A stretch of 64,000 bases of DNA from Methylobacterium sp. C25 (GCF_021352225.1 NZ_JAAUVI010000003.1:310001-374000); one strand, 5' to 3'. Positions 17,923 through 27,591 are shown, counted from the stretch's first letter. The notes: generated from the letters alone by a model not told the origin. Numbers and translations: made by a program.

Positions 17923-20226
17923 TCAATTCGCATCGGCGGAACGGCGAGTCTTGGCTATGCGGACCGGAATCGCCTTTGCCGCCGGCGTCTTGGCCTGCTC
18001 GTCATGGTGCCAGAGCGGAATGAGCACGTTCAGTTCCGGGTAGTAGCCGGCGCAATTCCCCTCAGGGATGTCGTACGTCACGACCCTGAGACCCTGAACG
18101 GAGCGGACGTATCCATCCGCCGACTCGGTCACGACATCGACCGTCTCGCCGTCCGCGAGATCCAGCCTTGCAACGTCGGCCGCGTGCATGAAGAGCACGT
18201 CCCGTATACCTTTCACCCCGCGAAAGCGATCGTGATAACCGTAGACCGTGGTGTTGAATTGGTCGTTCGATCGCAGGGTGATCAGGTCGAGCACCTCTGG
18301 CCCCCGGGGCGGCAGATCGGGATCCTCGTTCAGGCCGGCCGGCACGGCGAAATTGGCCTTGCCTGTCGCAGTCTCCCAACGGCGCTCGCGCGCCGCGAGC
18401 GGCTTGTGGTGCCCCCCGGGTTCGAACAGCCGGGCATTGAAATTCTCGAACACTGCCGGGTAGGTCGACTCGATGGCTTCCCGCACCTTGGCGTAGTCGC
18501 CCACCCAGGCATCCCAATCGATGCGCGGGTTCGGTGCCAGTGCTGCTTTGGCGAGGCCGGCGACGATCCACGGTTCTGATCTCACTTGATCGCTCACGGG
18601 ATGAGCGACACCGGTTGAGCCATGGAAGCACGACGTTGAATCCTCCATCGAGACGACTTGCCGGCCGCTGGCCTGCTCGTCGATCTCGATGCGGCCCAGG
18701 CATGGCAGGATGTAGCTGATCTCGCCGTGGACGAGGTGCGAGCGATTGAGCTTGGTCGAGATCTGAACGGTAAGGCGCTGCCGGCGCCAAGCCGCCTCCA
18801 TCCTCTCGGTGTCGGGAATGGCCCTCACGAAGTTTCCGCCGAGCGCAACGAAGCCTTTCACGGCGCCTGAAAGGATGCCTTCACAGGCCTCGACGGTGTT
18901 CAAACCTTTCTCGCGGGGAGGCTCGAACCCGTATTGCTCCTTCAACCGGTCGAGCGGCACCAGTTCCGGCTTCTCGGAGATGCCGACCGTGCGCTGGCCC
19001 TGGACGTTGGAATGGCCGCGCACCGGGCAAATGCCGGCTCCGGGCTTTCCGATATTGCCACGCAGCAGCATCAGGTTGACGAGCATCTGCACAGTCTCGG
19101 TGCCCTTGCGGTGCTGGGTCAGGCCCATCCCGTAGATGCCGATCACGCGCTCCGCATTCCCGTAGACGACGGCCGTCGCCTCCAGATCGGCGCGTTTCAG
19201 CCCGGAGCGGCGTTCGAGCACCGGCCACGCCTGACCGTCACAATAGCGCACGAACTCATCGAAGCCGTGCGTGTGCTCGGCGATGAAGCCGTGGTCGATC
19301 ACGCCGACGCCGCCCGTCGCCTGCGCCGCGCGATCGGCCGCAAGCAGGGCCTTGCAGATGCCCGTGATCGCCGCGATGTCGCCGCCGGCCTTCAGTTGGT
19401 GATACTGCGTGGAGATCCGGGTCGAGGACTTCGCCACCATCTCCAGCGGCGATTGCGGGTTCGTGAAGCGCTCAAGGCCGCGCTCGCGCAACGGGTTGAA
19501 CGTGATGATCGGAACGCCGCGCCGCCGCGCATCCTGCAGCGGATGAAGCATCCGCGGGGCATTCGAGCCGACGTTCTGGCCAAAGAACAGGATGCAGTCG
19601 GTGCTCTCGAAATCCTTCAGCACCGTGGTGCCGACCGGAACGCCGATCGATTGCTTCAGCCCGACCGAGGTGGGCTCGTGGCACATGTTGGAGGAGTCCG
19701 GCAGGTTGTTGTTGCCGTACATCCGCGCCAGCAGACCATACATGTACGAGGTTTCGAGCGAGGCCCGGCCCGAGGCGTAGAACACGACCGACTTCGGATC
19801 GAGGCCGCGCAACTCTTGCCCGATCTCGGCGAGGGCATCCTCCCAGGACACCAACAGGTATCGGTCGCTGGCCGGATCATAGCGAAGCGGATGCGTCAGG
19901 CGCCCCCCCTCCTCGAGATCGTAGTCGCTCCAGCCGAGCAGTTCCGAGACCGTGTGGCGCTCGAAGAAGTCCGGTCCGATCCGCTTGCGCGTCTGCTCCC
20001 AGGCCGTCGCCTTGGCGCCGTTCTCGCAATACTCGAAAGTGGATGGCTTCTCCGGCTTCGCCCAGGCGCAGGACACGCATTGGAAGCCATCGGGCTTGTT
20101 CTGCTTCATCAGCATCGCGGCGCCGGAGATCGGGATCTCCTCCCGCGTCAGGATCTCGACCAGCGACTTTGCCGATCCCCAGCCGCCGGCCGGGTCCTCG
20201 TAGGCTTCGATCGTCGGATGTCCCAC
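17923..20226 (-). CDS. FdhF/YdeP-family molybdopterin oxidoreductase
   Basis: A molybdopterin-dependent oxidoreductase of 767 residues of the FdhF/YdeP type, related to the formate dehydrogenase alpha subunit. Visible are the N-terminal Cys pair in CVSCAWAKPE, the molybdopterin domains (ASGRASLETSYMYGLLAR, GQNVGSNAPRMLHP, GIYGMGLTQH, GNIGKPGAGICPVRGHSNVQG) and the C-terminal dinucleotide-binding domain. The usual four-Cys [4Fe-4S] site is reduced to this Cys pair, as in YdeP. In E. coli YdeP is tied to acid resistance; the substrate is unproven. GTG 20226 is chosen because GGAGG lies 6 nt upstream. A sigma 1.1-like gene follows directly. Confidence 0.88.
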   Translation of the reverse strand: MGHPTIEAYEDPAGGWGSAKSLVEILTREEIPISGAAMLMKQNKPDGFQCVSCAWAKPEKPSTFEYCENGAKATAWEQTRKRIGPDFFERHTVSELLGWSDYDLEEGGRLTHPLRYDPASDRYLLVSWEDALAEIGQELRGLDPKSVVFYASGRASLETSYMYGLLARMYGNNNLPDSSNMCHEPTSVGLKQSIGVPVGTTVLKDFESTDCILFFGQNVGSNAPRMLHPLQDARRRGVPIITFNPLRERGLERFTNPQSPLEMVAKSSTRISTQYHQLKAGGDIAAITGICKALLAADRAAQATGGVGVIDHGFIAEHTHGFDEFVRYCDGQAWPVLERRSGLKRADLEATAVVYGNAERVIGIYGMGLTQHRKGTETVQMLVNLMLLRGNIGKPGAGICPVRGHSNVQGQRTVGISEKPELVPLDRLKEQYGFEPPREKGLNTVEACEGILSGAVKGFVALGGNFVRAIPDTERMEAAWRRQRLTVQISTKLNRSHLVHGEISYILPCLGRIEIDEQASGRQVVSMEDSTSCFHGSTGVAHPVSDQVRSEPWIVAGLAKAALAPNPRIDWDAWVGDYAKVREAIESTYPAVFENFNARLFEPGGHHKPLAARERRWETATGKANFAVPAGLNEDPDLPPRGPEVLDLITLRSNDQFNTTVYGYHDRFRGVKGIRDVLFMHAADVARLDLADGETVDVVTESADGYVRSVQGLRVVTYDIPEGNCAGYYPELNVLIPLWHHDEQAKTPAAKAIPVRIAKTRRSADAN

Positions 20227-20300
20227 GGCGCGCCTCCGCACTGATAAGCGGTAACACCAGGCGAAATCGCGGGTTCCGCTGGGGCCGCAGCGGCTGTGCT

Positions 20301-20777
20301 CTACCAGTGCGCGTCCGGCGCCCTGCCCTCGCGGAACTCATCGAGCCGGGCGCGGGTGCCGCGCGTGGTATCTGCCGGCAGCGCGTCGAGCGGGAAGAAG
20401 CCGCATTCGGCGATTTCGCGATCAGGAGCCTTGGCGCGCGCCAAGGTGAAGGTGGGCGCGACGTAGAGGGCGATGTGGTCGCGCCCCCATTGACGGGCGT
20501 TCAGCAGGAAACCGTGCAGGCGCGGCGGCGCGGCCGGATCGATGATCAGCTCGGCCTCCTCGCGAAATTCCCGCGCCATGGCGGCGGCGGCCGTCTCGCC
20601 GGGCTCGATGCCGCCGCCGGGCAGGTACCAGCCGCGCACGTAGGTGTGGCGCACGAGGCAGACCCGATTGTCGCCGTCGATGGCGATGCCGCGCACGCCG
20701 AGCGTCATGCCGCGGGTCAGCAGGGCGGCGCCGTGGGCGAGCTGGCGCAGGAGCGGCAGATCGAGGTTCAGGGCCAT
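20301..20777 (-). CDS. Nudix hydrolase
   Basis: A hydrolase of 158 residues that cleaves a nucleoside diphosphate linked to another group. The Nudix box is complete: GGGIEPGETAAAAMAREF followed by REEAEL, providing the metal-binding glutamates. The preceding strand carries VRGWYLPGGG. The family has many substrates, so the specific one is not assigned. It lies 74 bp downstream of the FAH-family gene and 74 bp upstream of the oxidoreductase gene, all on the reverse strand. Confidence 0.88.
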   Translation of the reverse strand: MALNLDLPLLRQLAHGAALLTRGMTLGVRGIAIDGDNRVCLVRHTYVRGWYLPGGGIEPGETAAAAMAREFREEAELIIDPAAPPRLHGFLLNARQWGRDHIALYVAPTFTLARAKAPDREIAECGFFPLDALPADTTRGTRARLDEFREGRAPDAHW

Positions 20778-20851
20778 GCCGGGCCTCGTGCGGGAGGAGG
20801 CAAGATGGTCCTCATGTCCGGAGGCTCCGCTCCGTCATCGCGACGGCCGTC

Positions 20852-21550
20852 TCACACCACCTTCAGATCGATCTTTCCCAGCCCCTCGATCGAGGCCGTC
20901 ATGGTCTCGCCGCGCACGACCGGGCCGACGCCCGACGGAGTCCCCGTGAAGATCAGGTCGCCGGGATGCATCTCGAAATAGGTCGAGAGCAACGCGATCT
21001 GCTCGGCGACGGACTGGATCATCTCCGAGAGGTCGCCGCTCTGCCGCGTCTTTCCGTCGACCGCCAGGGTGATTGCGCCCTTGGCCGGGTGACCGATCGC
21101 CGAGGCCGGATGCAGCGGACCGATCGGGCCGGAGGCATCGGCACCCTTGCCCATGTCCCAAGGCCGCGACATGCGCTTGGCCTCGTCCTGCAGGTCGCGG
21201 CGCGTCATGTCGAGGCCGATGGCGTAGCCGTAGACATAGGCCAGTGCGTCCGCCTCGGGGATGTCGCGGCCACCGTGGCCGAGCGCCGCCACCAGTTCGA
21301 CCTCGAAATGGTATTTTTCGGTGCGCGGCGGATACGGATGATCGGTGACGATGCCGTAGGGGATCATCTGTAGCGCATCGGCCGGCTTCAGAAAGAAGAA
21401 CGGTGCCTCGCGGTCCGGATCGGCACCCATCTCGCGCGCATGCGCCCCGTAATTGCGTCCGACACAGTAGACACGGCGGACGGGAAACAAGTCCTCGCTG
21501 CCGACGATGGGCAGGACGATCCGGGGTGGATTGGAGATCACGGAAAGCAT
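20852..21550 (-). CDS. fumarylacetoacetate hydrolase-family protein
   Basis: A metal-dependent hydrolase/hydratase/decarboxylase of 232 residues. FAH-fold signatures include CVGRNYGAHAREMG, PFFFLKPADAL, FEVELVAALG (metal-ligand acidic residues), GYAIGLDMTRRD and PGDLIFTGTPSGVGP. Close relatives include fumarylpyruvate hydrolases and oxaloacetate tautomerase/decarboxylases, so the reaction is ambiguous. It is divergent from the FAD-linked oxidase gene with 96 bp between the two starts, suggesting shared control of a carboxylic-acid pathway. Confidence 0.9.
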   Translation of the reverse strand: MLSVISNPPRIVLPIVGSEDLFPVRRVYCVGRNYGAHAREMGADPDREAPFFFLKPADALQMIPYGIVTDHPYPPRTEKYHFEVELVAALGHGGRDIPEADALAYVYGYAIGLDMTRRDLQDEAKRMSRPWDMGKGADASGPIGPLHPASAIGHPAKGAITLAVDGKTRQSGDLSEMIQSVAEQIALLSTYFEMHPGDLIFTGTPSGVGPVVRGETMTASIEGLGKIDLKVV

Positions 21551-21646
21551 GGTCGCGGCCTTTACGTGGCCGCGCGTCCTTCAAAGGCGGGGGCCTCCTG
21601 CTATGTAGAGCGTCTTCGACAGCCGGTCATCATCCCGCACGACACC

Positions 21647-23101
21647 ATGCCCCACTCACAGGACGCGGCTCAAACCCTTCTTGCGACGCTGCGCGAGCAG
21701 CTCGGTGACCGGCACGTGCTAACGGCGCCAGACGACATCGCACCAGCCCTGGTGGAGTCGCGGGGCTTGTACCGGGGCACGGCGCTCGCCGTCGTCAGAC
21801 CCGGAAGCACCGAAGAGGTCGCGGCGACGGTGCGCGCCTGTGCCGAGGCCGGCATGCCGATCGTCGCGCAGGGCGGCAATACCGGGCTGACGGGCGGCGG
21901 AGTGCCCTTCGGCGGCATCGTCCTCTCGCTGGCGCGGCTCAACCGGGTTCGGTCGCTGGATCCGGGCAATGCGGCGATCACCGTCGAGGCCGGCGTGATC
22001 CTCGCCGACGTCCAGGCGGCCGCCGATGAGGGCGGCATGCTGTTCCCGCTCTCCTACGCCTCCGAGGGCTCTGCGCGGATCGGCGGCAGCCTCGCCACCA
22101 ATGCCGGCGGAACGGCAGTGCTCGCCTACGGCAATGCCCGCGACCTCGTCCTCGGCCTCGAAGTCGTGCTCGCCGACGGCCGGATCTGGAACGGCCTGAA
22201 AGCGCTGCGGAAGAACAATGCGGGCTACGACCTCAAGCACGTGTTCATCGGCTCGGAAGGCACCCTCGGCATCATCACCGCGGCAGTGCTGAAGCTGTTT
22301 CCAAAGCCGCTCTCGCGCAGCGTCGGCTTCGTCGGATTGCCCTCTTTCCGGACGGCAGTGGAGCTGTTTCAGCGCGTGAGACGAGCGGCCGACCGCGACC
22401 TGACGGCGTTCGAGGTCATGCCGCGGTTCGGGCTCGAGATCGTTCTCAAGCATGCCCCGGGCACGGTCAGGCCTCTGGCAGGCGACCACGCGGTCTACGC
22501 TCTCGTCGAGCTGTCCTCGACCCGGCCGAATGCCGACACCGGCTCCGAATTGGAGGGCCTGCTCGCCAACGCGATCGAGGACGGCCTCGTCGAGGATGCG
22601 ACCATCGGCACGAGCGAGGCGCAGAATACCGGCCTCTGGGCACTGCGCGAGAATCTGTCCGACGTGCAGAAGGTCGAGGGCGGTTCGATCAAACACGACG
22701 TCTCGGTGCCGTTGTCCCGCCTCGCCGACTTCCTGGAACGGGCGACCAAGGCCTGCGAGCGGGAGATGCCGGGCCTACGCGTCTGCGCTTTCGGTCATGC
22801 CGGAGACGGCAACATCCATTTCAACCTGAGTCAGCCGGTCGGCATGGACAAGGCGATCTTTCTCGCCCAGTGGAGCCGCTTCAACCGCATCGTCCACGAC
22901 ATCGTATCGAGCATGGGCGGCTCGATCGCCGCTGAGCACGGCATTGGTCTGATCAAGCGCGACGAACTCGCGCTCTATGGCGATCCGGTCGGGCTCGATC
23001 TGATGCGACGCCTGAAAGCGGCGCTCGACCCGCATGACCTGATGAATCCAGGGAAAATCGTTGCGCTCGGCGACGACGCTCCCCCTGCGCTCCCGGTCTG
23101 A
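21647..23101 (+). CDS. FAD-linked oxidase (D-lactate / D-2-hydroxyglutarate dehydrogenase type)
   Basis: A flavoprotein of 484 residues with an N-terminal PCMH-type FAD domain (PIVAQGGNTGLTGGGVP; GGSLATNAGGTAVLAYGN; FIGSEGTLGIITAAVL) and the C-terminal FAD-oxidase domain (CAFGHAGDGNIHFNL, IAAEHGIGLIKRDEL, NPGKI). This places it in the GlcD/D-2-hydroxyglutarate dehydrogenase group, which oxidises 2-hydroxy acids and passes electrons to an acceptor. No GlcE/GlcF subunits are nearby, favouring a stand-alone D2HGDH- or D-LDH-like enzyme. ATG 21647 starts the protein just before the conserved fold; in-frame upstream sequence is not family-like. Confidence 0.9.
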   Translation: MPHSQDAAQTLLATLREQLGDRHVLTAPDDIAPALVESRGLYRGTALAVVRPGSTEEVAATVRACAEAGMPIVAQGGNTGLTGGGVPFGGIVLSLARLNRVRSLDPGNAAITVEAGVILADVQAAADEGGMLFPLSYASEGSARIGGSLATNAGGTAVLAYGNARDLVLGLEVVLADGRIWNGLKALRKNNAGYDLKHVFIGSEGTLGIITAAVLKLFPKPLSRSVGFVGLPSFRTAVELFQRVRRAADRDLTAFEVMPRFGLEIVLKHAPGTVRPLAGDHAVYALVELSSTRPNADTGSELEGLLANAIEDGLVEDATIGTSEAQNTGLWALRENLSDVQKVEGGSIKHDVSVPLSRLADFLERATKACEREMPGLRVCAFGHAGDGNIHFNLSQPVGMDKAIFLAQWSRFNRIVHDIVSSMGGSIAAEHGIGLIKRDELALYGDPVGLDLMRRLKAALDPHDLMNPGKIVALGDDAPPALPV

Positions 23102-23550
23102 CGGGATCGACGGGGGACGAGCCGGGGTCATGTGCGGCCCGCGCGAGCGCGCGGCCTCGGCGTTCTGCCACGCAAATTGCTGTTGTGCAGCGCACAAAAC
23201 AGGCGCATATTTACGTATCGCGTTGCGTCATAGCCAAGCTTCCTGGCGGTGATGCAGGGCACGTATGCCGGAACGTTCGCAGCCTTCACCGGATTCGGGA
23301 TCGAGGCGATGAGTGACGCAAGCTTAACGGTTTCAGCACCGCTCTCGGCGACGATGTGGCCTTGCGCCTCTGCTGCGGAGACCTTGCGCGTGCGGATGCC
23401 CCGAACCAGCGCCACCACAATGGCATCGCGGGCGACGGCTGCGCTGCGCCGCAATATCGCCCGGCTGGATGAACAAGCTGGGCGCCGAATGCCGAATCCC
23501 TATTCGAACCGAAAACCGAACTGACCAGAAGAGAGAAAGGAGCCGTTACG
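23102..23550. other. 449-bp intergenic stretch without a convincing gene
   Basis: No reading frame here has recognisable family features. The local base composition dips in GC around 23170-23230. A dyad TTGTGC-AGC-GCACAA lies at 23183-23197 and could be an operator. A 108-codon reverse frame (23128-23454) is present but lacks a convincing SD and homology. The last bases (AAAGGAG at about 23535) serve the DUF2218 gene. Confidence 0.4.
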
Positions 23551-23844
23551 ATGCCCACCTCCCAGGCGCGAGTGCCGACCTCCGAAGCGAGCCGGTACCT
23601 GACGCAGCTCTGCCGGCACTGGAGCCACAAATTTCCCGTCGAGGCGAATAGCGACCATGGCGTCGTGCCCTTCGGCGAAGACCGGGTCTGCACCTTCGAG
23701 GCCAGCGCCGACGCCCTTCTGATGAAGGTTGCCACGCCCGATCCCGCCGGCCTGACCCGCCTCGAGAACGTCGTCGCTGACCATCTCCTGCGTTTCGCCT
23801 TCCGCGAGAATCTCGGCGACATCACTTGGTCGCGCGCCGCCTGA
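23551..23844 (+). CDS. DUF2218 domain protein
   Basis: A small cytoplasmic protein of 97 residues with the DUF2218 pattern: RYLTQLCRHWSHKFPVE at the start, a GVVPFGEDRVCTFEA strand, and LENVVADHLLRFAFRENL near the end. The family is common beside metal or siderophore uptake genes in other genomes but has no assigned activity. Here it stands 60 bp upstream of an M29 aminopeptidase. The start has AAAGGAG 9 nt upstream. Confidence 0.87.
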   Translation: MPTSQARVPTSEASRYLTQLCRHWSHKFPVEANSDHGVVPFGEDRVCTFEASADALLMKVATPDPAGLTRLENVVADHLLRFAFRENLGDITWSRAA

Positions 23845-23904
23845 CTTGAACCGCGCCGTCCTCGCCCGATCTTGAGCCGGATCGTTGGGTCAGAAGGACG
23901 TATT

Positions 23905-25173
23905 ATGACCGTGGCCGTTCGCGGGGCGGAGACCGCCGCCCTGAATTTCTCCGAGCGCCTCGACAGGCTGGCCGAGGTCGCCGTCAAGGTCGGGCTCGGG
24001 TTGCAACCCGGGCAAGAGCTGATCCTCACCGCGCCGCTGGAATCGGTCGCGCTCGCCCGCGCCATTACGGAGCAGGCCTATAAGGCTGGTGCCTCGCTGG
24101 TCACTACGCTCTACGGCGACGACGCGGCGACGCTCGCGCGCTTCAGCCACGCCCGAGAAGAGGCTTTCGATACGGCTGCCGGGTGGCTCTTCAACGGCAT
24201 GGCCGACGCCTATCGTAACGGCGCCGCACGCCTCGCCATCTCAGGCGACGACCCTTCGCTGCTCGCGGGGCAGGATCCGGACAAGGTCGCGCGGGCCAAC
24301 CGTGCCCGCTCGAAGGCCTATCTGCCCGCATTGGAGTTGATCGCCGGCTTCTCCACGAACTGGACCATCGTTTCGGCCGCGACCACGCCCTGGGCGCGCA
24401 CGGTGTTTCCAGATCTGCCGGAAGCCGAGGCCATCGCCCGGCTCTGGGACGCGATCTTCGCTGCGTCCCGCGTCGACGGACTCGATCCCGTTGCGGACTG
24501 GCAAGCGCACAACGCCGCGCTTCGCCACCGCACTGAGTGGCTGAACGGCCACCGCTTCGCGGCCCTGCGCTTCCGGGGCCCCGGCACCGACCTGACCGTC
24601 GGTCTCGCCGACGATCACGAATGGTGCGGCGGCGCCACGCGAGCCAAAAACGGCATCGTCTGCAATGCCAACATTCCCACCGAAGAGGTCTTCACCACGC
24701 CGCATAAGGCGCGGGTCGAGGGCCATGTGTCGAGCACCAAGCCACTCTCCTACCAGGGCACGCTCATCGACGGCATCCGCGTGACCTTCAAGGAAGGACG
24801 CATCGTCGAGGCAAGTGCGCGCACCGGCAACGATGTACTCGCGAGGGTGCTGGAGACGGACGAGGGCGCGGCACGCCTCGGCGAGGTTGCCCTGGTGCCC
24901 GCCTCATCCGCGATCTCGGCCTCGGGCCTCCTGTTCTACAACACGCTCTACGACGAGAACGCCGCGAGCCACATCGCCCTGGGCCAAGCCTATTCGAAGT
25001 GCTTCCTCAACGGCGGCGAGGGCTTGAGCGAAGAGGATCTCGCCTCGCGCGGCGCCAACCGCAGCCTGATCCACATCGACTGGATGATCGGCTCGGCCGA
25101 GATCGACGTGGACGGGATCGCCCCAGACGGCCGAGCCGTCCCGGTGATGCGTGCGGGCGAGTGGATCAGCTAA
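23905..25173 (+). CDS. M29-family aminopeptidase
   Basis: A metallo-aminopeptidase of 422 residues of the AmpS/PepS/T type, releasing N-terminal amino acids. Metal-binding segments are visible: NIPTEEVFTTPHK (the Glu and His region), SHIALGQAY, and SLIHIDWMIGS with the late His and Asp ligands. AGxxLVTTLYGDD near the N-terminus is typical. ATG 23905 has AGAAGGA 6 nt upstream. It runs convergently into lpxXL with an 8-bp overlap. Confidence 0.9.
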   Translation: MTVAVRGAETAALNFSERLDRLAEVAVKVGLGLQPGQELILTAPLESVALARAITEQAYKAGASLVTTLYGDDAATLARFSHAREEAFDTAAGWLFNGMADAYRNGAARLAISGDDPSLLAGQDPDKVARANRARSKAYLPALELIAGFSTNWTIVSAATTPWARTVFPDLPEAEAIARLWDAIFAASRVDGLDPVADWQAHNAALRHRTEWLNGHRFAALRFRGPGTDLTVGLADDHEWCGGATRAKNGIVCNANIPTEEVFTTPHKARVEGHVSSTKPLSYQGTLIDGIRVTFKEGRIVEASARTGNDVLARVLETDEGAARLGEVALVPASSAISASGLLFYNTLYDENAASHIALGQAYSKCFLNGGEGLSEEDLASRGANRSLIHIDWMIGSAEIDVDGIAPDGRAVPVMRAGEWIS

Positions 25174-26143
25174 CCGGTTCGGCCCGCGCTGGGCTCGCCT
25201 GAGGCGCGGGCTTCGGCTTCGGCAGCATGTTCGGCCGCCAGCGTCGATGCATCCAAAGCCACTGTCCCGGATTGTCACGCACCCACACTTCGACGACTCG
25301 GGTCATCGCCTGCATGGCACCCTGGACGTCGATCTGACCCGAGGCATCGCGTGGCAGCTCGAGCGGTGGCGTCAGTTCCAGCATGAAACGGCCGCCGGGC
25401 CGGCGCACCACGCGGGCGCCATGGACCGGGCAATCGTAATGGCGCGCGAGTTTCCCTAGGAGCGGGTTCGCGAGCACTGGGCGGCCGAAGAACTCGACCA
25501 CGACGCCACGGGTGAAATGCTGGTCGATCAACTGGCCGAGATGGCCGCCACGCTCGATTACACCCTGCATCGCGAAGACGGCTCCCGGCTGCGAGGCCGC
25601 CAAGCCGCCCATCGTCTTACGCCGGACCTCGGCGACGAGCTGAGCCGCGGCTGGGTTGTTCGGCGGCCGAAACACCGCAGTGGTCTCGAGCCCGAATTTT
25701 TCGGCACAGATCGCGGGCAGTTCCCAATTGGCCAAGTGAGCCGAGAAGAGCAGCCCCGGCTTACCGTCGTCGCGCACGGCTAGGAACTGGTCGATGCCCT
25801 GCACCGAAACGCGCTTCTCCAGGCCTTCGGGATCGAAGTCGAACAGCGTATCGAGGTGGGCGTACTCGGCGCCGGTGCGGCCGAGATTGTCCCAGGCCTC
25901 GCGGGCCATGCCCTGCACACCGGTTTCGTCGAGGTCGGGAAACGCGGCACGGATATTCGCCACCGCGATCTTGTGCGAGGGGAGCCAGGGTCCGATCGTC
26001 CGCGCGAGCCATCCGCCCGTGTTGCTGGCACGGTCGGCGCCCAGTGCGCGCGCGAGCAAGAAGATCCCTCGGATCAGAGGGATCGTCGCGAGCCCGGCCA
26101 TGCGGGGAAGATGGCGCTGCAGGATCAGCGCAAGACGCAGCAC
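25166..26143 (-). CDS. lpxXL: LpxXL-type lipid A very-long-chain acyltransferase
   Basis: A membrane-associated acyltransferase of 325 residues in the HtrB/LpxL family. The catalytic HX4E motif is HLANWE, and VEFFGRPVLANPLL plus PVHGARVVRR belong to the family core. It has a hydrophobic N-terminal segment. Its place at the end of the acpXL operon matches Rhizobium lpxXL, whose product transfers a very-long-chain hydroxy fatty acid from AcpXL to the lipid A precursor. The annotated start is GTG 26143; ATG 26101 is an in-frame alternative. It lies 74 bp after the adh gene. Confidence 0.85.
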   Translation of the reverse strand: MLRLALILQRHLPRMAGLATIPLIRGIFLLARALGADRASNTGGWLARTIGPWLPSHKIAVANIRAAFPDLDETGVQGMAREAWDNLGRTGAEYAHLDTLFDFDPEGLEKRVSVQGIDQFLAVRDDGKPGLLFSAHLANWELPAICAEKFGLETTAVFRPPNNPAAAQLVAEVRRKTMGGLAASQPGAVFAMQGVIERGGHLGQLIDQHFTRGVVVEFFGRPVLANPLLGKLARHYDCPVHGARVVRRPGGRFMLELTPPLELPRDASGQIDVQGAMQAMTRVVEVWVRDNPGQWLWMHRRWRPNMLPKPKPAPQASPARAEPVS

Positions 26144-26217
26144 GGGCGGCTCATGGGATTACAGGGGGCGGCAATTCGGTCAGGCCATATACCCGACGCG
26201 CCCGCCCAAGCAACGTT

Positions 26218-27240
26218 TCAAAGTGTAACGAGAATTTTCCCGAACACCTTTCGCGATTCCAGCCGTTCGAGCCCCTGCGCGAAGTCTGCGAGCGGCAGAA
26301 CCGTATCGACGACCGGGCTCATCCCGTCCGCCATCTTGTCGAGCGACTGTCGGATATTCTCGATCCGACAGCCGAACGATCCGGTGATGCGGTATTGCTG
26401 CTGAAACAGCTGCATCAGATTCATCGTCGTCGAGGGGCCGGAGGTGGAACCGCAGGTCACGAGCCGCCCGCCGCGCTTCAGGCAGAGCAGCGAGCCGTTC
26501 CAGGTGTCGGCGCCGACATGCTCGAACACCACGTCGACGCCCTTGCGCTTCGTCAGCCGGCGGACCTCGCCCTCGAAGCGTTCTTCGCGATAGTTCACGA
26601 CGAAATCCGCGCCGAGCGCCTTGGCCTTCTCGCCCTTCTCGTCGTCGCCGACCGTCGTGTAGACGGTGCAGCCGATCGCCTTGGCCATCTTGATCGCCGT
26701 GGTGCCGATGCCCGAGCCGCCGGCATGGACCAGGATGCTCTCGCCCGGCTCCAGCTTGGCGTTGTCGAACAGCATGTGCTGGACGGTGCCGAAGGCGATA
26801 CCAGCACAGGCGGCCTGGACGTGATCGACGCCGGCCGGCACCTTCACGCAGAGTCGCGCCGGAATGTTGATGACTTCGCGCGAAAACCCGTCGATGTGGA
26901 AGCCATAGACGCCGCCGACATCCTCGCAGAGGTTGTCGCGTCCCTCCTGGCAGGCTTTGCACTTCCCGCAGGTGAGTGCGCCGTAGAGCGCGACGGGATC
27001 GCCGACCTTGAGGCCCTCGACGCCCTCGCCGATGGCAGCGACCTCGCCAGCTCCCTCCGCGCCGACGGTAAGCGGGAGCTTGCGCTTGGCGAAGGCCATG
27101 CCGCGAAAGCCCCAGACATCGATGAAGTTCAGGCCGATCGCACGCACCCGCACCTGCACCTCGCCGGGAGCGGGCGGAGGCGGGGCGTCAATCTCGACAA
27201 GGCGCAGATCGCGGTCGCCGAAGAGCTGGAGGGCTTTCAT
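26218..27240 (-). CDS. zinc-type alcohol dehydrogenase/quinone reductase-like protein of the acpXL cluster
   Basis: A medium-chain dehydrogenase/reductase of 340 residues. It has the GroES-like domain, a cysteine lobe for structural zinc (CGKCKACQEGRDNLC) and a Rossmann domain with HAGGSGIGTTAIKMAK. The start context is strong: AAGGAG 6 nt before ATG 27240. The equivalent gene sits between the fabF genes and lpxXL in Rhizobium clusters; a reductive step on the growing or omega-1-oxidised very-long acyl chain is the usual proposal, not proven. Confidence 0.87.
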   Translation of the reverse strand: MKALQLFGDRDLRLVEIDAPPPPAPGEVQVRVRAIGLNFIDVWGFRGMAFAKRKLPLTVGAEGAGEVAAIGEGVEGLKVGDPVALYGALTCGKCKACQEGRDNLCEDVGGVYGFHIDGFSREVINIPARLCVKVPAGVDHVQAACAGIAFGTVQHMLFDNAKLEPGESILVHAGGSGIGTTAIKMAKAIGCTVYTTVGDDEKGEKAKALGADFVVNYREERFEGEVRRLTKRKGVDVVFEHVGADTWNGSLLCLKRGGRLVTCGSTSGPSTTMNLMQLFQQQYRITGSFGCRIENIRQSLDKMADGMSPVVDTVLPLADFAQGLERLESRKVFGKILVTL

Positions 27241-27292
27241 GACGGCTCCTTGGCACGTCCTTTGGACTAGATCGAGACCCTGAGCCGTCAGA

Positions 27293-27577
27293 TCAATCCG
27301 GTGAGAGATACCGCCGCCGCGCCCAGCCGACGGCAAAGCCGAACTTGACCCGACACCAGGTATTCCCGCTCGGCGTCTCGTTAGTGCAGCCGAAGCCGAG
27401 GAGACGGCGGCCTACAGGAATAGTCTCGACCGGCGCCGCATCCGCATCGGGCGCCTCGCGGATGGTCAAGGAGCCGCCCCAGGGCAGGCCCGAGACCCGG
27501 AAGGGCTGCGGCTCGGCGAGAGCGGTCACCGTCTCCAGGAGCAGCATGAAAGCCGAGAGAGCGAAAAGCCGGTGCAT
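27293..27577 (-). CDS. exported SH3-like small protein
   Basis: A secreted protein of 94 residues. A signal peptide ends near TALA-EP (about residue 21). The mature part is a bacterial SH3-like fold: SLTIREAPDADAAPVETIP, a Cys pair (FGCTNE... TWCRVKFG) and VGWARRRYLSPD. It is embedded in the acpXL operon between fabG and adh, which is not part of the Rhizobium gene order as known to me, and could bind envelope polymer. The function is not established. Confidence 0.75.
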   Translation of the reverse strand: MHRLFALSAFMLLLETVTALAEPQPFRVSGLPWGGSLTIREAPDADAAPVETIPVGRRLLGFGCTNETPSGNTWCRVKFGFAVGWARRRYLSPD

Positions 27578-27591
27578 CGAAGAGGCCGCCG

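Noticed and set aside
23128..23454. 108-codon reverse frame in the gap before DUF2218
   Set aside because: Considered as a phasin-like or small regulatory protein, but no signature, no SD and no partner; kept as part of an unassigned gap.
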